From Dipylidium caninum (lineage: Eukaryota; Platyhelminthes; Cestoda; Cyclophyllidea; Dipylidiidae): a DNA stretch of 64,000 bases. The translations under genes were made by a program, and so were the position numbers. The DNA lies in assembly GCA_017562135.1 (NCBI GenBank), contig QEYB01000715.1:496001-560000 (forward strand), written 5' to 3'. Each line of letters starts with the position of its first letter. Position 1 is the first letter of the stretch. Positions 11,475-29,603 of this stretch are shown one piece after another. Below the pieces are notes generated by a model. The model was not told the DNA's origin. It saw only the letters and a list, made by a program, of their open reading frames with translations, and ran no database searches.

Positions 11475-14400
11475 ATGTTTAGTCTAAATCGATTTGATGA
11501 TTTAATTTACGCAGTCAACTCTTTCAGAAACAGTAAAACAATGAGTACCTTATCTCCTATTATATCTGTGTTTACTGAATGCCAAGAAACCTCGTTGTCC
11601 CATGATCGTCTATTATCTACCCTTTTGGACTTGTACACAAAGGTAATTTATTCTTGGTCACTCATGTGTAATTGTCTAACCACACTTACATTTCCGCTGT
11701 ATTTTCCGGTATCTTAATAGATGCCGTTCTCGCACTTCGCGGAGGACTTTTTCGAGCTGTGTCGCCACTCCCTCGTTAGCTCGGAACGCACAGCCTTCAG
11801 GGAACGAACCATTGACTTCATCGTTCGTGCTGTTATTCACATTGGTGCCAATGCCCCAGAAGTCCAAGATGGAAGCCCACGCAATTTACTTCTTGTCAAA
11901 ATGTTTCTCTTTTGTGCTAAGGTGTGTTGCTTTGCACGTGGCTTAACAGTCGACTTCGTTTGTAGGGTTTGGATAATTGGTTTTTTTTTTATCAAGATTG
12001 GTTATTTTACCTTATCACATGTGTCCAGATTGCTGGTATTCAGTTTGGCTGTATCGTTTTACGTATTTTAACTGCTTTTCTGTGCTTATTTTTCCCTTTG
12101 GAGGCATATTTTATGGTCGGGGAAGTAAAACTTAATTTTGCTGGCATTGTTTTCTTACCATAGATTAGGAGTAATGCGAGTTTTACTTATTCTTTAGTAT
12201 TCTATCCATTATTGAACCCCATAACTACTCTCTTGTTAATGTCACGTATCATCTTTTTTTAGTATCATGAATGTGTCAAACACGCGCCACGTTTTCGATG
12301 CACTCAGTTGATTCATAAACTCCTCGAGGCTATGGGTTCCGAAGCCTGTTTACCTGTAGAATTGTTTGATATCATTCAACGCGTTCTTCTTCGACGATCT
12401 ACGGACGTAAAAGTGAGCCTCCTGCACATTAAACCTTTATTAGTTTTTACAGGTTTATTCTGGTCTAAAACCTTTGTTAAACAGTTTTGGAGAGTCATAT
12501 TAAATAACATGTTGATTGGACTTTCTCAACAGGATTTTCTCCTGAACTCATAGTCAGAAATTTTTTAGTATTTTATCCCCAACCTAATATATCAATTGAA
12601 GTAGCAATTGTTAAAGGCAGGACATTTGGAGTATCTGTATGGCCATTTTCGAAGGTGTTTTTTGCATTTTAAAGGTAATTCGCTATTCTGTAAAAGATTT
12701 TCAATTTGGGCAATTTTCTTTCCGGTTATTAGAATATGTTGCTACCAAACTGTCTTTTAGTTGCAGGACGGGTACTCAAACGATTCTTTAACTTTTACCT
12801 ATTTATGTAGCCAATGAGATCGAAAAATACTCGAGTTTATATTTTTGTCTAGTGAACAATAATTAAAGCGGCACTTCGTTGCCATTAGTCATCCATGGTT
12901 GATCTTAAAGGCCATTTTTTCCTCACAAGCCATGCTATACGAAAGATGTTGTTTTGGATGTCACATAAATTTATACAATTGACTGTCCCTATTTGCGTTT
13001 ACTACATAGCCCATGGTCCGCGTGCAGGCGACTCTAGGCCTGGCTCGTCTTCAGAATCCAACGGACCGAAAGTGCCCGGTTATTGAGCAGCTTCTCTGGC
13101 TCACGCGCCATGACACCTCACCTGACGTCCGTCGCACCGCCCTCAACGCTGTTGTTCTCACCACCTTCACTTTACCTGTTGTTGTAGAACGTTGTCGTGA
13201 TATCTCCGATGTTGTGCGGAAAACCGCTTATAACATTCTCACCCAACGTTCCGTTGTCCGACCTCTTTCGATCGCCAAACGTATCGCTATTCTGCAGGAT
13301 GGTCTTACAGACACCTCTCGTAAGTACGCTGAATCCTATACCTTGATCATTACTTCATTGACTTATTCGTTTATTTTGTTTAAAGCTGATGTGAGGAGGG
13401 CTGCCGAGGAATTGGTAATGTCGTGGTTCAAATTCCTCGATCAAGATCCGATTCTGTTGTTAAGACGATTGGATACTGAAGGTGTGCCCAAGACTAGTAG
13501 GTTGTGTCTTGACCATCTATTGCCGAATTTGGAACCGGAACTTCTCGTAACCGTCATAAACAACTGGGCAACGGACTACCTGGATGAAAAGTAGGTACTC
13601 AGCAGCTCTCGATGTAGGAAATGATACTCTTAGGCATCATCGATCTTTCCTGCCACCTATTTTAATTGTTCGAGTGGAAATGCATCCCCTCAACTCATTA
13701 GATGCTTTTATGGTGCCTGTGGTTAATCCTCGTTAAGCTTATTAATTTTGACTCGAGTCCGGTTTTTAATGGACTACCAAATGCAATCTTGTAGTATTAA
13801 ATTTATGATAAGTCAGATAACTCTTGCCAAAGCATACGATTCTGTCTGACGTTGAAAGTTGGACCTTTTAGAAGTAACTCTGCTCTACTTGCCTTTGCCT
13901 TCTGCTGACGTTTGGTCTTTAGCAAATGTCACGAGGGTGGATGAGGCCTCTTATTTCATTCAAATCTACTTTAAACTAAGGCACATCCCGAAGCCCGATA
14001 GGTGCTCAGTGGAAAGCGTCTTCTTTTGGAGGATACTCGCCGAGTACCTAATAAAACAGAAAGCTACCCCTGAGAGGGAAAATTCAAAAAACGATTCTAC
14101 CGAAGGCAGTCAAGCGCCTCATACCGCAACTGCTATTTCTTCCATATCACCCGATCAACGTGCGGCCCTCGTGGATCGCATCACACCCTCGGTCTCGGAT
14201 TATGTTGATTTCATTATTCAGTGAGCTAGTATTTTGCTTTCATGCAAGTCCTTATTTGTGAGCATCCTTGAAACCAGATCTGATTCTGGAAAACGACTTG
14301 ATGCCCTCGCTCTAATAACCAATTATTTGTATGTCTTTAGAATAATTTCTATCAGTGTTTGTCGCCATTTTCCCATTAACTTGAAGGTGTCTTATTTGGG

Positions 14401-17400
14401 TGCTCCCTCTTGATGCTTGGCAGTTTATTTGTAAAGTTATTCCTATAAATATCAAACTATAGTGTGAGGTCTAGTACCCGCTGTAGGGTGGGTAGCATAA
14501 ATGCAATTGGAGTTTTGTGCTGTCCTATTATCTATATAGGGGGGAGTATTATATGAACGGAGTTTGTGGGTATTTATTCTGCTCGTAAGCTTGAATTGGG
14601 CATCTTGTTGTTCAGGCGTCATTCCATTGGCTTCGCATTGTTGACATTCGTCCCCTCGACCCTGGAGATGCGATTGACGTGTTTAAAGAGAACAATCATG
14701 AGGATGACGAAATTGCACTTGTTTAACATTGTCCTACTTCTAAAGTGAGCCTAAATGGGGCATAGATTAGGAGTATGACAATTTCATGCAAATGATCCGA
14801 TTTTTCTTACTCGGGCGCTTGGTGACACCTTAGTCGATTTTTCTGATTGTTCTCCTATTTTGAGCCAGACAATTCCTAATTATCCATTCTCTGAATAGTT
14901 GTGTGGACGCTCTCCTGTCTCTGCTGCGAGCGGACGTCGATTACAATGAGAATGTCATGGAAAAAGAAAGCATCTTGGAGCATATCTTGTTGTTGTGTGA
15001 GTCACTGGACCTCTCTGACGAATTTGGACGGCGGCGACTCTTCGACGTTGTCCGTGGTTGGTTGGTGTGCCCGCAAGTGCCTGCTAGTCTTACGAAATTC
15101 CTCTTACAAATCTATTTCACTCTTGAGCTAAATGTGGTTAGTTCGAATTGCATTATCAAATGACACGTATTTTTGGCGACCGAGTAACTTGTACGGGTGC
15201 GTTCACCTCTAGTATGAGTTCTCAAGCCTAATATGTGATTCCGAGTTATTTCCTTAGTTATTTGGCCTATTTATTTGCGAATTTAATGCATGCAATCATT
15301 CGCCTGAGAATTTACTTTCTTTATTGAAGCAAAACCGAGTATCAAAAATCGTTGAGATGACCTCCGAATTGTTGGAATCAGCTGAAGAGGCAGTGGAGAA
15401 GCAGAACTCAAGTGCTTTTACGAATGGTGACCAGGGCAATACCGTGTCCAACGCACCGAGTGATGCCAGACCCCTGACTGCGCCTCTTTCTCAAGTCAAG
15501 CCTATGAATAAGGCCCGTGAGACCTATCTCCGCATCAAGGCAAGGAACTTCCTGTCGTTTTGTTTTTAAAAGCACATTAACCAGGGTAATGTTTTTTTAC
15601 GTTATCCTTTGATAGGTGGCAGAGCTGAAGGTGAAGCTGAACGAACTAAACGAGTCATTGAGTGAGTGTATTCGGCTGAAAGATTTTGAGCGTGCCACGT
15701 CACTTCGAGACGAGTGCGCTAGGTTGGAGGGAGAACGCTCGGCCTTGCTCCACGAGCTCACCGGCATTGACCTCCCTGTCTCGTAAGTACACATCGTCAG
15801 AGCACTGCTTATCAACTTTTTCTGGTGATTTTTAATTGTCGATTTCTACATTCATTCATTCACTAAAAATTTGTCTAGCCGGATGTACACACAGAAGTAG
15901 TCTTCTGTCCGTTCATGGTAGGTCCTTGTTAAGTGCGCAAGCATGTTGCGCCATTGGTTGTCTCCACTTGTTCTACACATGCTTTTCTGCCTAAACCCGG
16001 TTAACTCTGAATAGTCAAGAATTCACTGGTATACTCAATCTCGATTTTTTACTACTTGATTTATGTGTTAAATTTTGTCAGATATTTTGACGTTCTCAAG
16101 CCATTGGTAAAGATTTTTTAATTTCATCGGCGGAACTGTGCCTAGTATGGCTCTTTGTGGAAGTGTCGAAAAAATCAGTTTGTGTGTAGTTAAAAAACAA
16201 TGCTGCAGTTGTCATGTCAAAGACAAAAAAATCTATGATGATGATGAGATTTTACGCTCGTATATTTCGGATTGTTAAAACTTGCTACAGACCGCATTTT
16301 TAGCGGTTATCTGTGTCGCCATATTCGGCATTTTCCAACCCCATTGTTTCATTGAATCAGCACTTTGACCGCAAATTATAAATCCATATAAATAAGGATG
16401 GCGAATGATAATGCATTAATATTTTTCACCGAGTGACTGTAACATACTTCTAGAGTACACTCAAACAAGTAAGGAGCTAAGCTTGGCAGACTAGTATCAC
16501 TCATTTACTTGTGTCATCACTTGCAGACCTAAATTTCCATTTCGTTGTTAGTACGCCGGACGTTCATGGTCGTCCACCTTGCTCTTCGACTGGAATCTCC
16601 GCCACAACGAAGACGGAGGGGGCGGTAAAACTGGATGATTCAGAGGAGGAGCAAGCGGAGGTGGAGGATGAGGAGGAGAATAATGATTCTAATCCTGAGG
16701 TCAGTCTAGTACGTCGACAGATTAAGTACCTCTCACGACTCTCCGCGGATGTGGTGCTGAAAGCCAATAGAATGGTTGTCATTACGATTCAAAAGTCGCC
16801 CATACTTTGGTCCCTTCCACCCTCTCTTCGGTCACTGCTTTACAGTTTGGTACGTGTTAGCTTGTTCATCTGATCTCAATCGTCTTCTTTCCTTCTAGTC
16901 GGCTGATAATTACCTTCCTTACTAGATTCTGCCCAGTATTCAGCATACCGACTTGGCTATCCGTAATCAAGCCATTTTAGCATTGGGTCTCTGTTGCACC
17001 CTCGATTTGACCCTCACCAAATCCTACCTTTCACTCTTCTACGAGGTAGGTACGGCTCCCCTTTAAAACTATCACCCGACGTTTATTGTCGGTCTCATTG
17101 TTCCGCCTTCGTTATAGGCCGTTAAGCTTGACCACGCCACGGTGCGTGTGACAGCCATTAACTGCATTGTCGACGTCTTCGTCGTCTACGGTCTTCAACC
17201 CTTTCTTGAGGCTGCGGAGAAATTCGATGAGGTTGATCTGGACATAGGTGAGCAATCCTTTATGCAATCGTCAGAGGAATTATTTTTACTTTAGTGGGAA
17301 TTTCACGAGCAGCGGCCATTGGATCACTTGTAGCTCGTCTATCGTTGGATTTTACTCTGTCATATTCTCCCATTTATCGGTAACCCATGCATAATTTGAT

Positions 17401-20400
17401 GTGGGGATTACAGTCACACTCGGGCGTAGTCTTTCCCTGACAAAATGGCACAATGGACGCTTCCCTTTGAAGCGAAGAAAAATCCCTTGATGAGAGCTGA
17501 CTGAATTACTGATCTACTCCTCTCTCATCGCCGACTTCCCGGGTTTCCTTTCTAATAAACCATTCCACTTACTACTTAGGTGATCTTGTTTTACTGAAAA
17601 GTGCGCACTCAAAATCTGACGACCCTCAAGCGACTGCTTCACAGACTATTAGTTTGGCCCTTCGTTTGTTGGCACCCTTGGTGGAACTTATCGACAGTGA
17701 TGTGAGTTGTCCTTTTTCCCAAGGCAAACCAACCGGTCCTATACTTGAGATCGTGGGTTCTGAAGTACACACACTCGTAAATTATTTTCTAGTTGAGTGC
17801 CCTGGACCCTGAATCAAAGGTATGTGTGCAAAATCAAGAGTTTTCAGTATTCGATTGCTTTTAGGTTTTAACTGTTCTCGTTTCGGGTTAATTTTGACAC
17901 TACAGAAATCTTATTGTTTTACCCAACACGTCCATGTCTTGACTCCAGTTTCTTTTACCACAACTTTTTAAACCACATAGGTGATATTTAATGGAGCAGG
18001 GTAAGCTCTCTAGTGCCACATATAAGAAAGGAAGGTTCTTCCACAATGATCTGAGTTCCGAATCGAACTCTTTTTGCCTCGTAGTTGTGAAATGTGGAAT
18101 AATGTTTTTTTGAGTCTGAATAGAAACCGTTGGAATTGTGTGATGTGATTCGCATTTACGGCAGACTATCCGTCTTAATATCAGTAGTAGTCAGTAGTTC
18201 ATCGTGTTCCAGATGGATTCATTCTCTCGTATAGGCAATGCATTTGTCAGCTGCAGTCTATTGTGAGTTTTGGGTTACAACTTCAAAACCTCGCCAAACG
18301 TTGATGGTGAGAATGTGACAGATAATTGGAGTTGAGTGGTAGTACCAGCAGGCAGGCCAATGACCGTACAAATGGCCCCTTGCCAATGAATTAATGGTGT
18401 TTTCAGCGGAGTGTCTCCCACCTCATTGATTTAAGGCTACGTCAATATGCTCTCCCTTGGGCACTAGTTTTTGAGGTAAGCTGGGGGAAGTCGTGGAATT
18501 TTTGCATTGTTGGTTAGGCTTAACTTGGAAATTGGATCCCACTAGATGTCTCTGCGCCATTAAAATTCAAAATACTTTACATAATCTATCGGCTTTGAGA
18601 TCGGAGATCGCTTTCTCATCTCAAAGACATTTTCACATATGAAAAAGACAACCGACGTTTAGTGATTTCACCTTGTCCAAAAGAATTTTTTAACGTGGGT
18701 AGTCGTTAAATAAAGATGCCTCCGAGTACTGCAGGTAAATTTATTTTTAATCTATTTAATATTTGCTATTGAAAATGCCCTACTCGCATTGCTTGCAGTC
18801 CGCAGCAACTATTTTGAGCTCCGTGGTTGATTACTTCCACCATCCTTAGGACGCAGATTTGCGCACTGCTGCAGGTGTCGGTGTGGCAAAGCTCTTCATC
18901 TTCAACCGTTTAATGTCGGGACAGCTGATTTCACTCTTGCTCCTACTCTGGTTCAACCCACAAACCGCTGAACTACCCACATTGAGCCAGTCTCTGGGAG
19001 TTTTCTTTACCGACTTTGCTTGCTCCAGTCCGGAGCGGCAGGCCTGTGTGGCTGACGCGGTTCTGCCCACATTGGCCAGCCTCGTGGCTGCCCCGGCCAC
19101 CTCGCCCCTCTGCGAAATCGACCCAGGACTTGTTGTCGATTTGCTCGTTCGACTCACTGACTCCTCCTGTCTCTTCCCCATGGCGCGGAGCAGAGTGGCT
19201 GCCGATGGCGACGGGAGAATTACAAAAGTACCGTGAGTCCCATTCACTTCTGTTATTCTATGTCCAGAGAGAGAGAGCTTGTGGTTGTCAGGCGCACTTT
19301 GTAGACTTCTGCAATCCGGAGCCAATCTCCTGTAATTTCTAATTCTCTTATTTAATAATAATACGCATTATCTTAATCTCATAGTGCATTACATAGAGGC
19401 TGCTTATACAGCACTTTTAACAGTCTCATATTTGGTAATAATTGTAGGATAATCCTTGTCATGACGACTTGGCCATGCGTCTCAGCAACCGCGTATTAAA
19501 CGCACCTCAGTCCGCGGAAGCGCGGCTCTACATCCGAGTGCTCAGCCGACTCCGACTCTCGCAGAAAAAAGCCTCATTATATAAAGATCTTCTTCAAATG
19601 ACCGATCTCATGTTCAAAGTAGGTTTACTCCAATCCTCCTTCCCCTTACTGTTCTCTGACCAAGAAATGATTCTCCATCTTTCTTTTAAAAGCGCCTGGA
19701 CAATCTGGTGCGACCCGGTTATTTTCAATTCTTTACTTTTTCTATGTTCACACCACCGTTCGTTTCTTTGAACAGATCATCTTATCTTTGGTTTCCGCTC
19801 GTGTTTTTTCCCCTCCCCCCAGAAAGCTGACCGTAGTTCATTCCTGAGTCTGCATCGATTCAAGAAAAATATCCAGGCGAGCATATCGGCCTCGGGACTG
19901 AGAATAGACGACTTCCTGTTGGAAAGCCCTGCACATGAGGCACAGATGTCTCCTCCGTCTTTACCATCTGCTCCCGAAGATCGTCCGATCCTTCTTGAAC
20001 CTTGCGAACTGTCAAAAGCGAACTTAGTGGGGGCGAAAGATTTATCCAGGCGGACCTCGATTGCACGGGATGATAATGATGCAAAAAATCCACAGGACGG
20101 TTTGTCTCGGCTTTTAGGCATTCTGTGCTCGAAGTTTGGATAGATCTTTCTTTGAACTAATTTTTCATTCGAAATTCTCGTGGCAATTTTGTTCCTAGGG
20201 TTGATAGTAATCAACTGTAACATTGTCAATTTTCCAGCAAATGTAAAACAGCTATGTGGAGACGAGAATTGGCCAAAACAGGCTTTGTGTTGGGGGAGCC
20301 TACGATAGACTAAGGCTATCTATATACTTGGTGGTTTGAGTAAACTGATTTAAAAGTTAGTCGTTGCTTAGATGACAATTTAATTTGAGTGCCATTCCAA

Positions 20401-20962
20401 CCTCATCATCGAATAAAACCCATTCTTAAACTATATCAATGTTCTTTCTACGCAGGTCTGTCCGCATTATCCAAGTTGCTTGTTTTCTCGAGTGAAGAAG
20501 ACAGTGATGCTGAGGTACTCGAAAGTGTAGATGAGGCGGAGGAGGGGAAAAACAAGAAAAACACCCGGCGGATCGGCTCAAAATGGCCTACGAGCTCACG
20601 AATCCGTGTCTGTAAGACTCCCACCAATACCGTTGCTGACCGTGAAGTCCGAACAACATCAGTAGTGAGTCTGTGCGATTTAAACAAATTGCTCTCCCTT
20701 GCATTTTCCCACTAAAACGAGTATACTTTATGCATTTTACGGGTTGCAAGTTTACCCTACTTTGAGCGATATTCAAATAAATCCCTTCACTATGAGTTGG
20801 TCGGTTTTGCGGCTTCCTTAGACAAAGGTGGAGAACAATATGGCAATGCCTCGTCCCACACCCAATTCGGTGAAACGCAATTCTCGTAAGACGTTGAATG
20901 TGCCTGCCCCAGATGCCTCCCGAGTTTCTACTCGTTCGTCGAAGAAGAGCTCTAAAAAATGA
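11475..20962 (+). CDS. NCAPG: Condensin complex subunit 3 (CAP-G), multi-exon
   Basis: Non-SMC HEAT-repeat subunit of condensin I, which compacts mitotic chromosomes. About 18 exons can be followed. Clear ones are 11475-11642, 11721-11921, 12263-12412, 13010-13319, 13386-13590, about 13859-14219, about 14899-15135, about 15330-15539, 15616-15783, about 16527-16850, 16925-17045, 17119-17248, 17580-17702, about 18850-19232, about 19449-19618, about 19822-20140, about 20456-20663 and 20822-20962. Diagnostic stretches are VRVQATLGLARLQNP and the DVRRTALNAVV repeat (exon 4), VAELKVKLNELNESL (exon 9), and LWFNPQTAELPTLSQSLGVFF (exon 14), all closely matching animal CAP-G. The C-terminus is acidic, then basic with Ser/Lys, ending SSKKSSKK. 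The intron at 15540 appears to use a GC donor. The exon 5/6 junction and the first exon of the 17.7-18.8 kb interval were not resolved in phase. Confidence 0.93.
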
Positions 20963-26292
<5,330 letters not shown>

Positions 26293-28531
26293 TCGTCCTC
26301 CCCGCCCACGCGCCTCTATATATAGTCTACATTCCTTCTCCCGCATGATCGCGTCACCCCCATTTGTCCTCTTCTCCTCGCTCTTTTTTGCTCTTTCACT
26401 TTTTGTTTACGATCGTGTTACCTCTTTTTCCCTCCGATGAACTACTTGTGTGTACCAGTCGGGTGGTTGCAAATTTAGCGTGTCTGTGTGGAGAGAGAAA
26501 GAGAGACAGACTTGTCTTTATCTTATGCTTATGCTAAGTGCCATCTTAGCTGTGCTTCTGGTAACTTTTCCCATGCTAAGCCGGAGATTCACGCGATTGA
26601 AACTAGCTGTCTGGCAAAATTGTCTCACCGTTGAAAGCATATTCGTTAGGTGACATGGTCGTGACTCTTACAAACTCGCACTGTAGTGAGGCACAGCTCT
26701 TGATAGAAGAAGAAGAAGTGGGGTGTGGTTGCTTTTTCCCATGTCACGTAAACACAAACTTAGCAAATGGTCAATTCCCGGGTAACTTTGAAATCAAGCT
26801 TGGGGCAGACACCTGGGCGCCAGCCGACGTTCTGGCAAAGGCTCCAGGCAGGATGTGCACTGGAGGAGGTTCCGACGTCGACGACTGCGTGGGGGGAGGA
26901 CGTAGTGGCACACATTAGCCTTGGATGTCGACTCGTCTCGGACGTTGTTTTGACCTGAGTTTGCATCGCCGCTGGGGAGGGGGGAGATGGGGGCGTTTGC
27001 AGCTCTTTAACCAGTGCGCTTTGGGGCTGACCTGCGTGGATGGCGCAAAACGTGACGGCTTTCGACGAGCTGGACACCATGGCAGCGTTTTTTTGACTCC
27101 ACCACGCACCCGATGCACTTTTTACGTATCTCGTTTTAGTGTCCACCGCTCAGAAGAGATTTGCTCCAAGAGGACTTGAGCATAATTAAAGGCTCGTGAA
27201 GTACTTTCTTTGGTCGCCCCAAGTCGCTCTCGCACTGGGCCTCCCTCTAGTGAGTGACGATGGCCAGGCGAAGTGTGATTTGGGCACTTGCAGACCTCAA
27301 TCCGCCGCTTTCGCTTTCAAAAGTTGGCTCCCGAAGGTGAAGCCTCCCACTCCCTTGCCGGCATCATGCTTGAAGTGCGCATCGTCATAATTGCGCTCCA
27401 AAAATCTTGGCCGCGGAGGAATAAATTGTACCGTTTCCTGGTGGTTTCTTCGGCCCACCACAGAAGAGACGTCTTGGACGGCCAGTGTGAGGCGGGGATT
27501 CGTAAATCAGTGTCGAAAAGATGGTCTCCAGCTGAGATCTGGCGGTGGTTACGTGCTGAAGCGCGGTCCCCTTGCCTTTAAGACGAGCTGAAAGAAAATT
27601 GCGACCGGCGAGATATCTTCCGTGACATCTTTTCAAACAGAAGTGGGGTCGTTTCTTGACAAGACTGCATTCCGGTGTAGTAAAAAGTCTCATAGCGGGG
27701 AGCCTTAACCGACACGGCGGGGTGTCGCCTTTCGATAAGAATTACGGCACAAGAGCTGAAGGACAGGAAAAACGGTCTAAATTCTGTAATTTTCCAGTGC
27801 GGTAAATTTGCTTAGTCGATGGGGAGCAGCACCATCGTCGTGATTCGTTGCCGCTGATCGGAGGGTGGCGGTCCACAAAAAGTCGCGGTGACCAGAAGAG
27901 CATCTCATTGACCTCCTTTTTCACGGCAAAGGGCGTACTTCCTCACCACAATCGGATCCCGCGTCCATTCCCCAAAATAGCCCAATTCCTCCAGTGCAGC
28001 GGTTTGGGCGTGGTCAGGGGCTGCGTCGCAGTGAGCGACCGCCGCTGTCGCACAACTTGCCCACAGAGGGAGTGCAGCTGATAGCAGACTAAGGCCGCAT
28101 TTTCATATGGAAGGGCGAAAACGCCGGGTGTCACGTAAGCGCTCTTCCGGAAACGTTCAAAGCAGGTGCTGCCTCTCAGCGACAAAATGGAATCCGTCAC
28201 GGTGGTTAACTTCCAGCACCAGTCACTGAACGGCAAGAAAAGGTTGAATACGAATTTTTTTAAATGAGCAAGAGGGAAGATGGTAAATTCAAGGGAATTA
28301 ATTTTTTCGCAATTCTGATTGAAGGACGAAACTCGTCTAACACTCTAGAAGTAGTTGTAGGCGCATATTTGTATCACCGTGACCCAATTCGACGTACGCC
28401 TCGTCAAGTTTACTTGCAGCTACCATAAAGAAAAGCATTTTATAAATTAAAATTAAACAGTTGCCGTTCAAACTGGAGGTTGGGACAACTGGTGGTTCGA
28501 AATGAGGCGAACTTCCGGCCTGCGGCTAGCA
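26293..28531. other. Gene-free GC-rich region
   Basis: About 2.2 kb after RAB14 and before the inverted repeat. Several open frames exist on both strands, but they overlap one another and show no known domain. No tRNA or snRNA was recognised. Confidence 0.5.
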
Positions 28532-28888
28532 GGCTGTTGTTGAAGCAGTAGCCGACGGTGGTTGGGACGTGGGGGAGGTAGACAGTGATTCGACAGGGAG
28601 GAGGAGGAGGTGGTGTGGCATTTCGTGGGTCACATAGGTGAGTCAGGAAGGCGCGCCGCCGGCTGCACGCAGGGTTGGATCAGACAGATGAGGGCGCATT
28701 GACACTGCCCCATGGTGTAAGTGTCAGAGACAGAGACGGGTGTGAAGGCGAGTGGAGCGGAAATACCGAGACGGAGGGGGAGATGAGGGCTTTTGGAGGT
28801 TAGCCAGACACCGGCGTGGCGCCGCAACAGGACGCGGGAGACAGCCTACTGAGGGAATGTGAGTAGAGTGTGCGGGGACGGCGGCGGA

Positions 28889-28895
28889 TGACGCG
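28889..28895 (+). promoter_or_regulatory. CRE/ATF-like element upstream of 7SL copy 1
   Basis: TGACGCG lies about 55 bp before the predicted 7SL start and is kept in both inverted copies. Vertebrate 7SL genes carry an ATF/CRE site near -50 that stimulates RNA polymerase III transcription. Role here is inferred from position and motif. Confidence 0.45.
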
Positions 28896-28945
28896 TTTGT
28901 GGAGCGCGCGTTGTGTGAGGTAGCAGTGAGTGAGCGTTGAGGGGC

Positions 28946-29246
28946 GGCTGGGCGTGGTGGCGCGCGCCTGTAATCCAGTCGCTTGGAGGCCGGGTGGCGG
29001 AAGTCGCGACCGCTGGGGGTTCCGGCCTGCGCTCAGGCATGGAGATCGGGCGTCCGTGCTAAGCGCGGCGTCGATATGGAGGTCATGCCGGAGGGCGGTG
29101 GCCTCCAGGTCGTCTAAGGAGGGGCGCACCGGGCCAGGGGGGAAACCCAGCAGCCAAAAGCCCCCACGTGGTGCAGTAGCAGGACAGCGCCTGTGAATGT
29201 TGGGCCCAGGGTGGCCCAGAGGGTGCGCGGCGACTGTTCGCCTTTT
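28946..29246 (+). ncRNA. SRP RNA (7SL): 7SL signal recognition particle RNA, copy 1
   Basis: About 300 nt, the usual metazoan 7SL length. The Alu domain starts GGCTGGGCGTGGTGGCGCG and contains CCTGTAATCC, the SRP9/14-binding turn. The S-domain has GATCGGGCGTCCGTGCTAAG, ATATGGAGGTC, CCAGGTCGTCTAAGGAGGGG, and the helix 8 core ACCGGGCCAGG...GGAAAC...AGCAG with its GGAA tetraloop, which binds SRP54. The 3' strand GCGCCTGTGAAT closes the long central helix. A TTTT at 29243-29246 is the likely polymerase III stop. Compared with copy 2 it has three single-base length differences around 29018-29045 and a few substitutions, so one copy may be impaired. Confidence 0.93.
29243..29246 (+). terminator. 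RNA polymerase III T-run terminator of 7SL copy 1
   Basis: TTTT preceded by CTGTTCGCC, in the same relative position as the T-run of copy 2. Confidence 0.6.
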
Positions 29247-29251
29247 GGCCA

Positions 29252-29595
29252 TGTAACATCGCGGCCCTGCTAGCGCAGTCGTCTATCCGTGCTGCAAGCG
29301 TCAACAACCGGGAGTTAGTGATCGGGCGGTTCCTACCTCTTTCCTGCCTAATTTGTGGGAAAAATTATTATAAAACGTTGAGCTTTCCGCTTGAGTCGCG
29401 CTGTAAGGCTCTGACCGGGCTCAAGCAGTACAGAGTTGGGAAAAAAGTTTTGCGAACAGAGACACTCAACGGTTCCCGCCATCTCAGCGAGACTAGCAGA
29501 TTGCGCGCCCTAGAATCGAGGCGTCTCTGGCAATGGGAAACCCATTTTCTCTGCCTATGCACTTCTCCCATGGGTGGTGAGCCGCGATGTTGGGT
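29252..29595. other. 344-bp spacer between the inverted-repeat arms
   Basis: Unique sequence at the centre of the inverted repeat, lying between the convergent 3' ends of the two 7SL genes. It includes a stretch resembling the 5' half of an elongator tRNA-Met at 29264-29282, without a matching anticodon or T arm. Confidence 0.6.
29264..29282 (+). other. tRNA-Met-like 5' fragment (weak)
   Basis: GCCCTGCTAGCGCAGTCG resembles the acceptor and D-arm start of an animal elongator tRNA-Met, including an A-box-like core. Nothing downstream gives a CAT anticodon loop or a GTTCGA B box, so it is not a complete tRNA. Confidence 0.2.
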
Positions 29596-29599
29596 GGCT

Positions 29600-29603
29600 A
29601 AAA
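29600..29603 (-). terminator. RNA polymerase III T-run terminator of 7SL copy 2
   Basis: AAAA on the + strand, read as TTTT on -, at the same offset as in copy 1. Confidence 0.6.

Larger units (their letters stand above)
28532..29251 (+). repeat. Left arm of a ~0.72-kb inverted repeat
   Basis: The reverse complement of 29596-30330. Similarity runs through flanking DNA, the 7SL promoter region and the whole 7SL gene. The 7SL part is about 97-98% identical by eye. The outer part is more divergent, mostly at a GGA/GGT microsatellite near 28600-28625. Confidence 0.93.

Noticed and set aside
28930..29220. Proteins read through the 7SL copies (open frames on both strands at 28800-29300 and 29318-29920)
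   Set aside because: The frames lie on 7SL RNA and its flank, are GC-driven, and repeat in both arms because the DNA is duplicated.
28946..29246. An Alu-type primate SINE or human contamination
   Set aside because: The match to Alu is only the shared 7SL Alu domain. The S domain with its SRP54-binding helix 8 is present and the sequence differs from human 7SL throughout.
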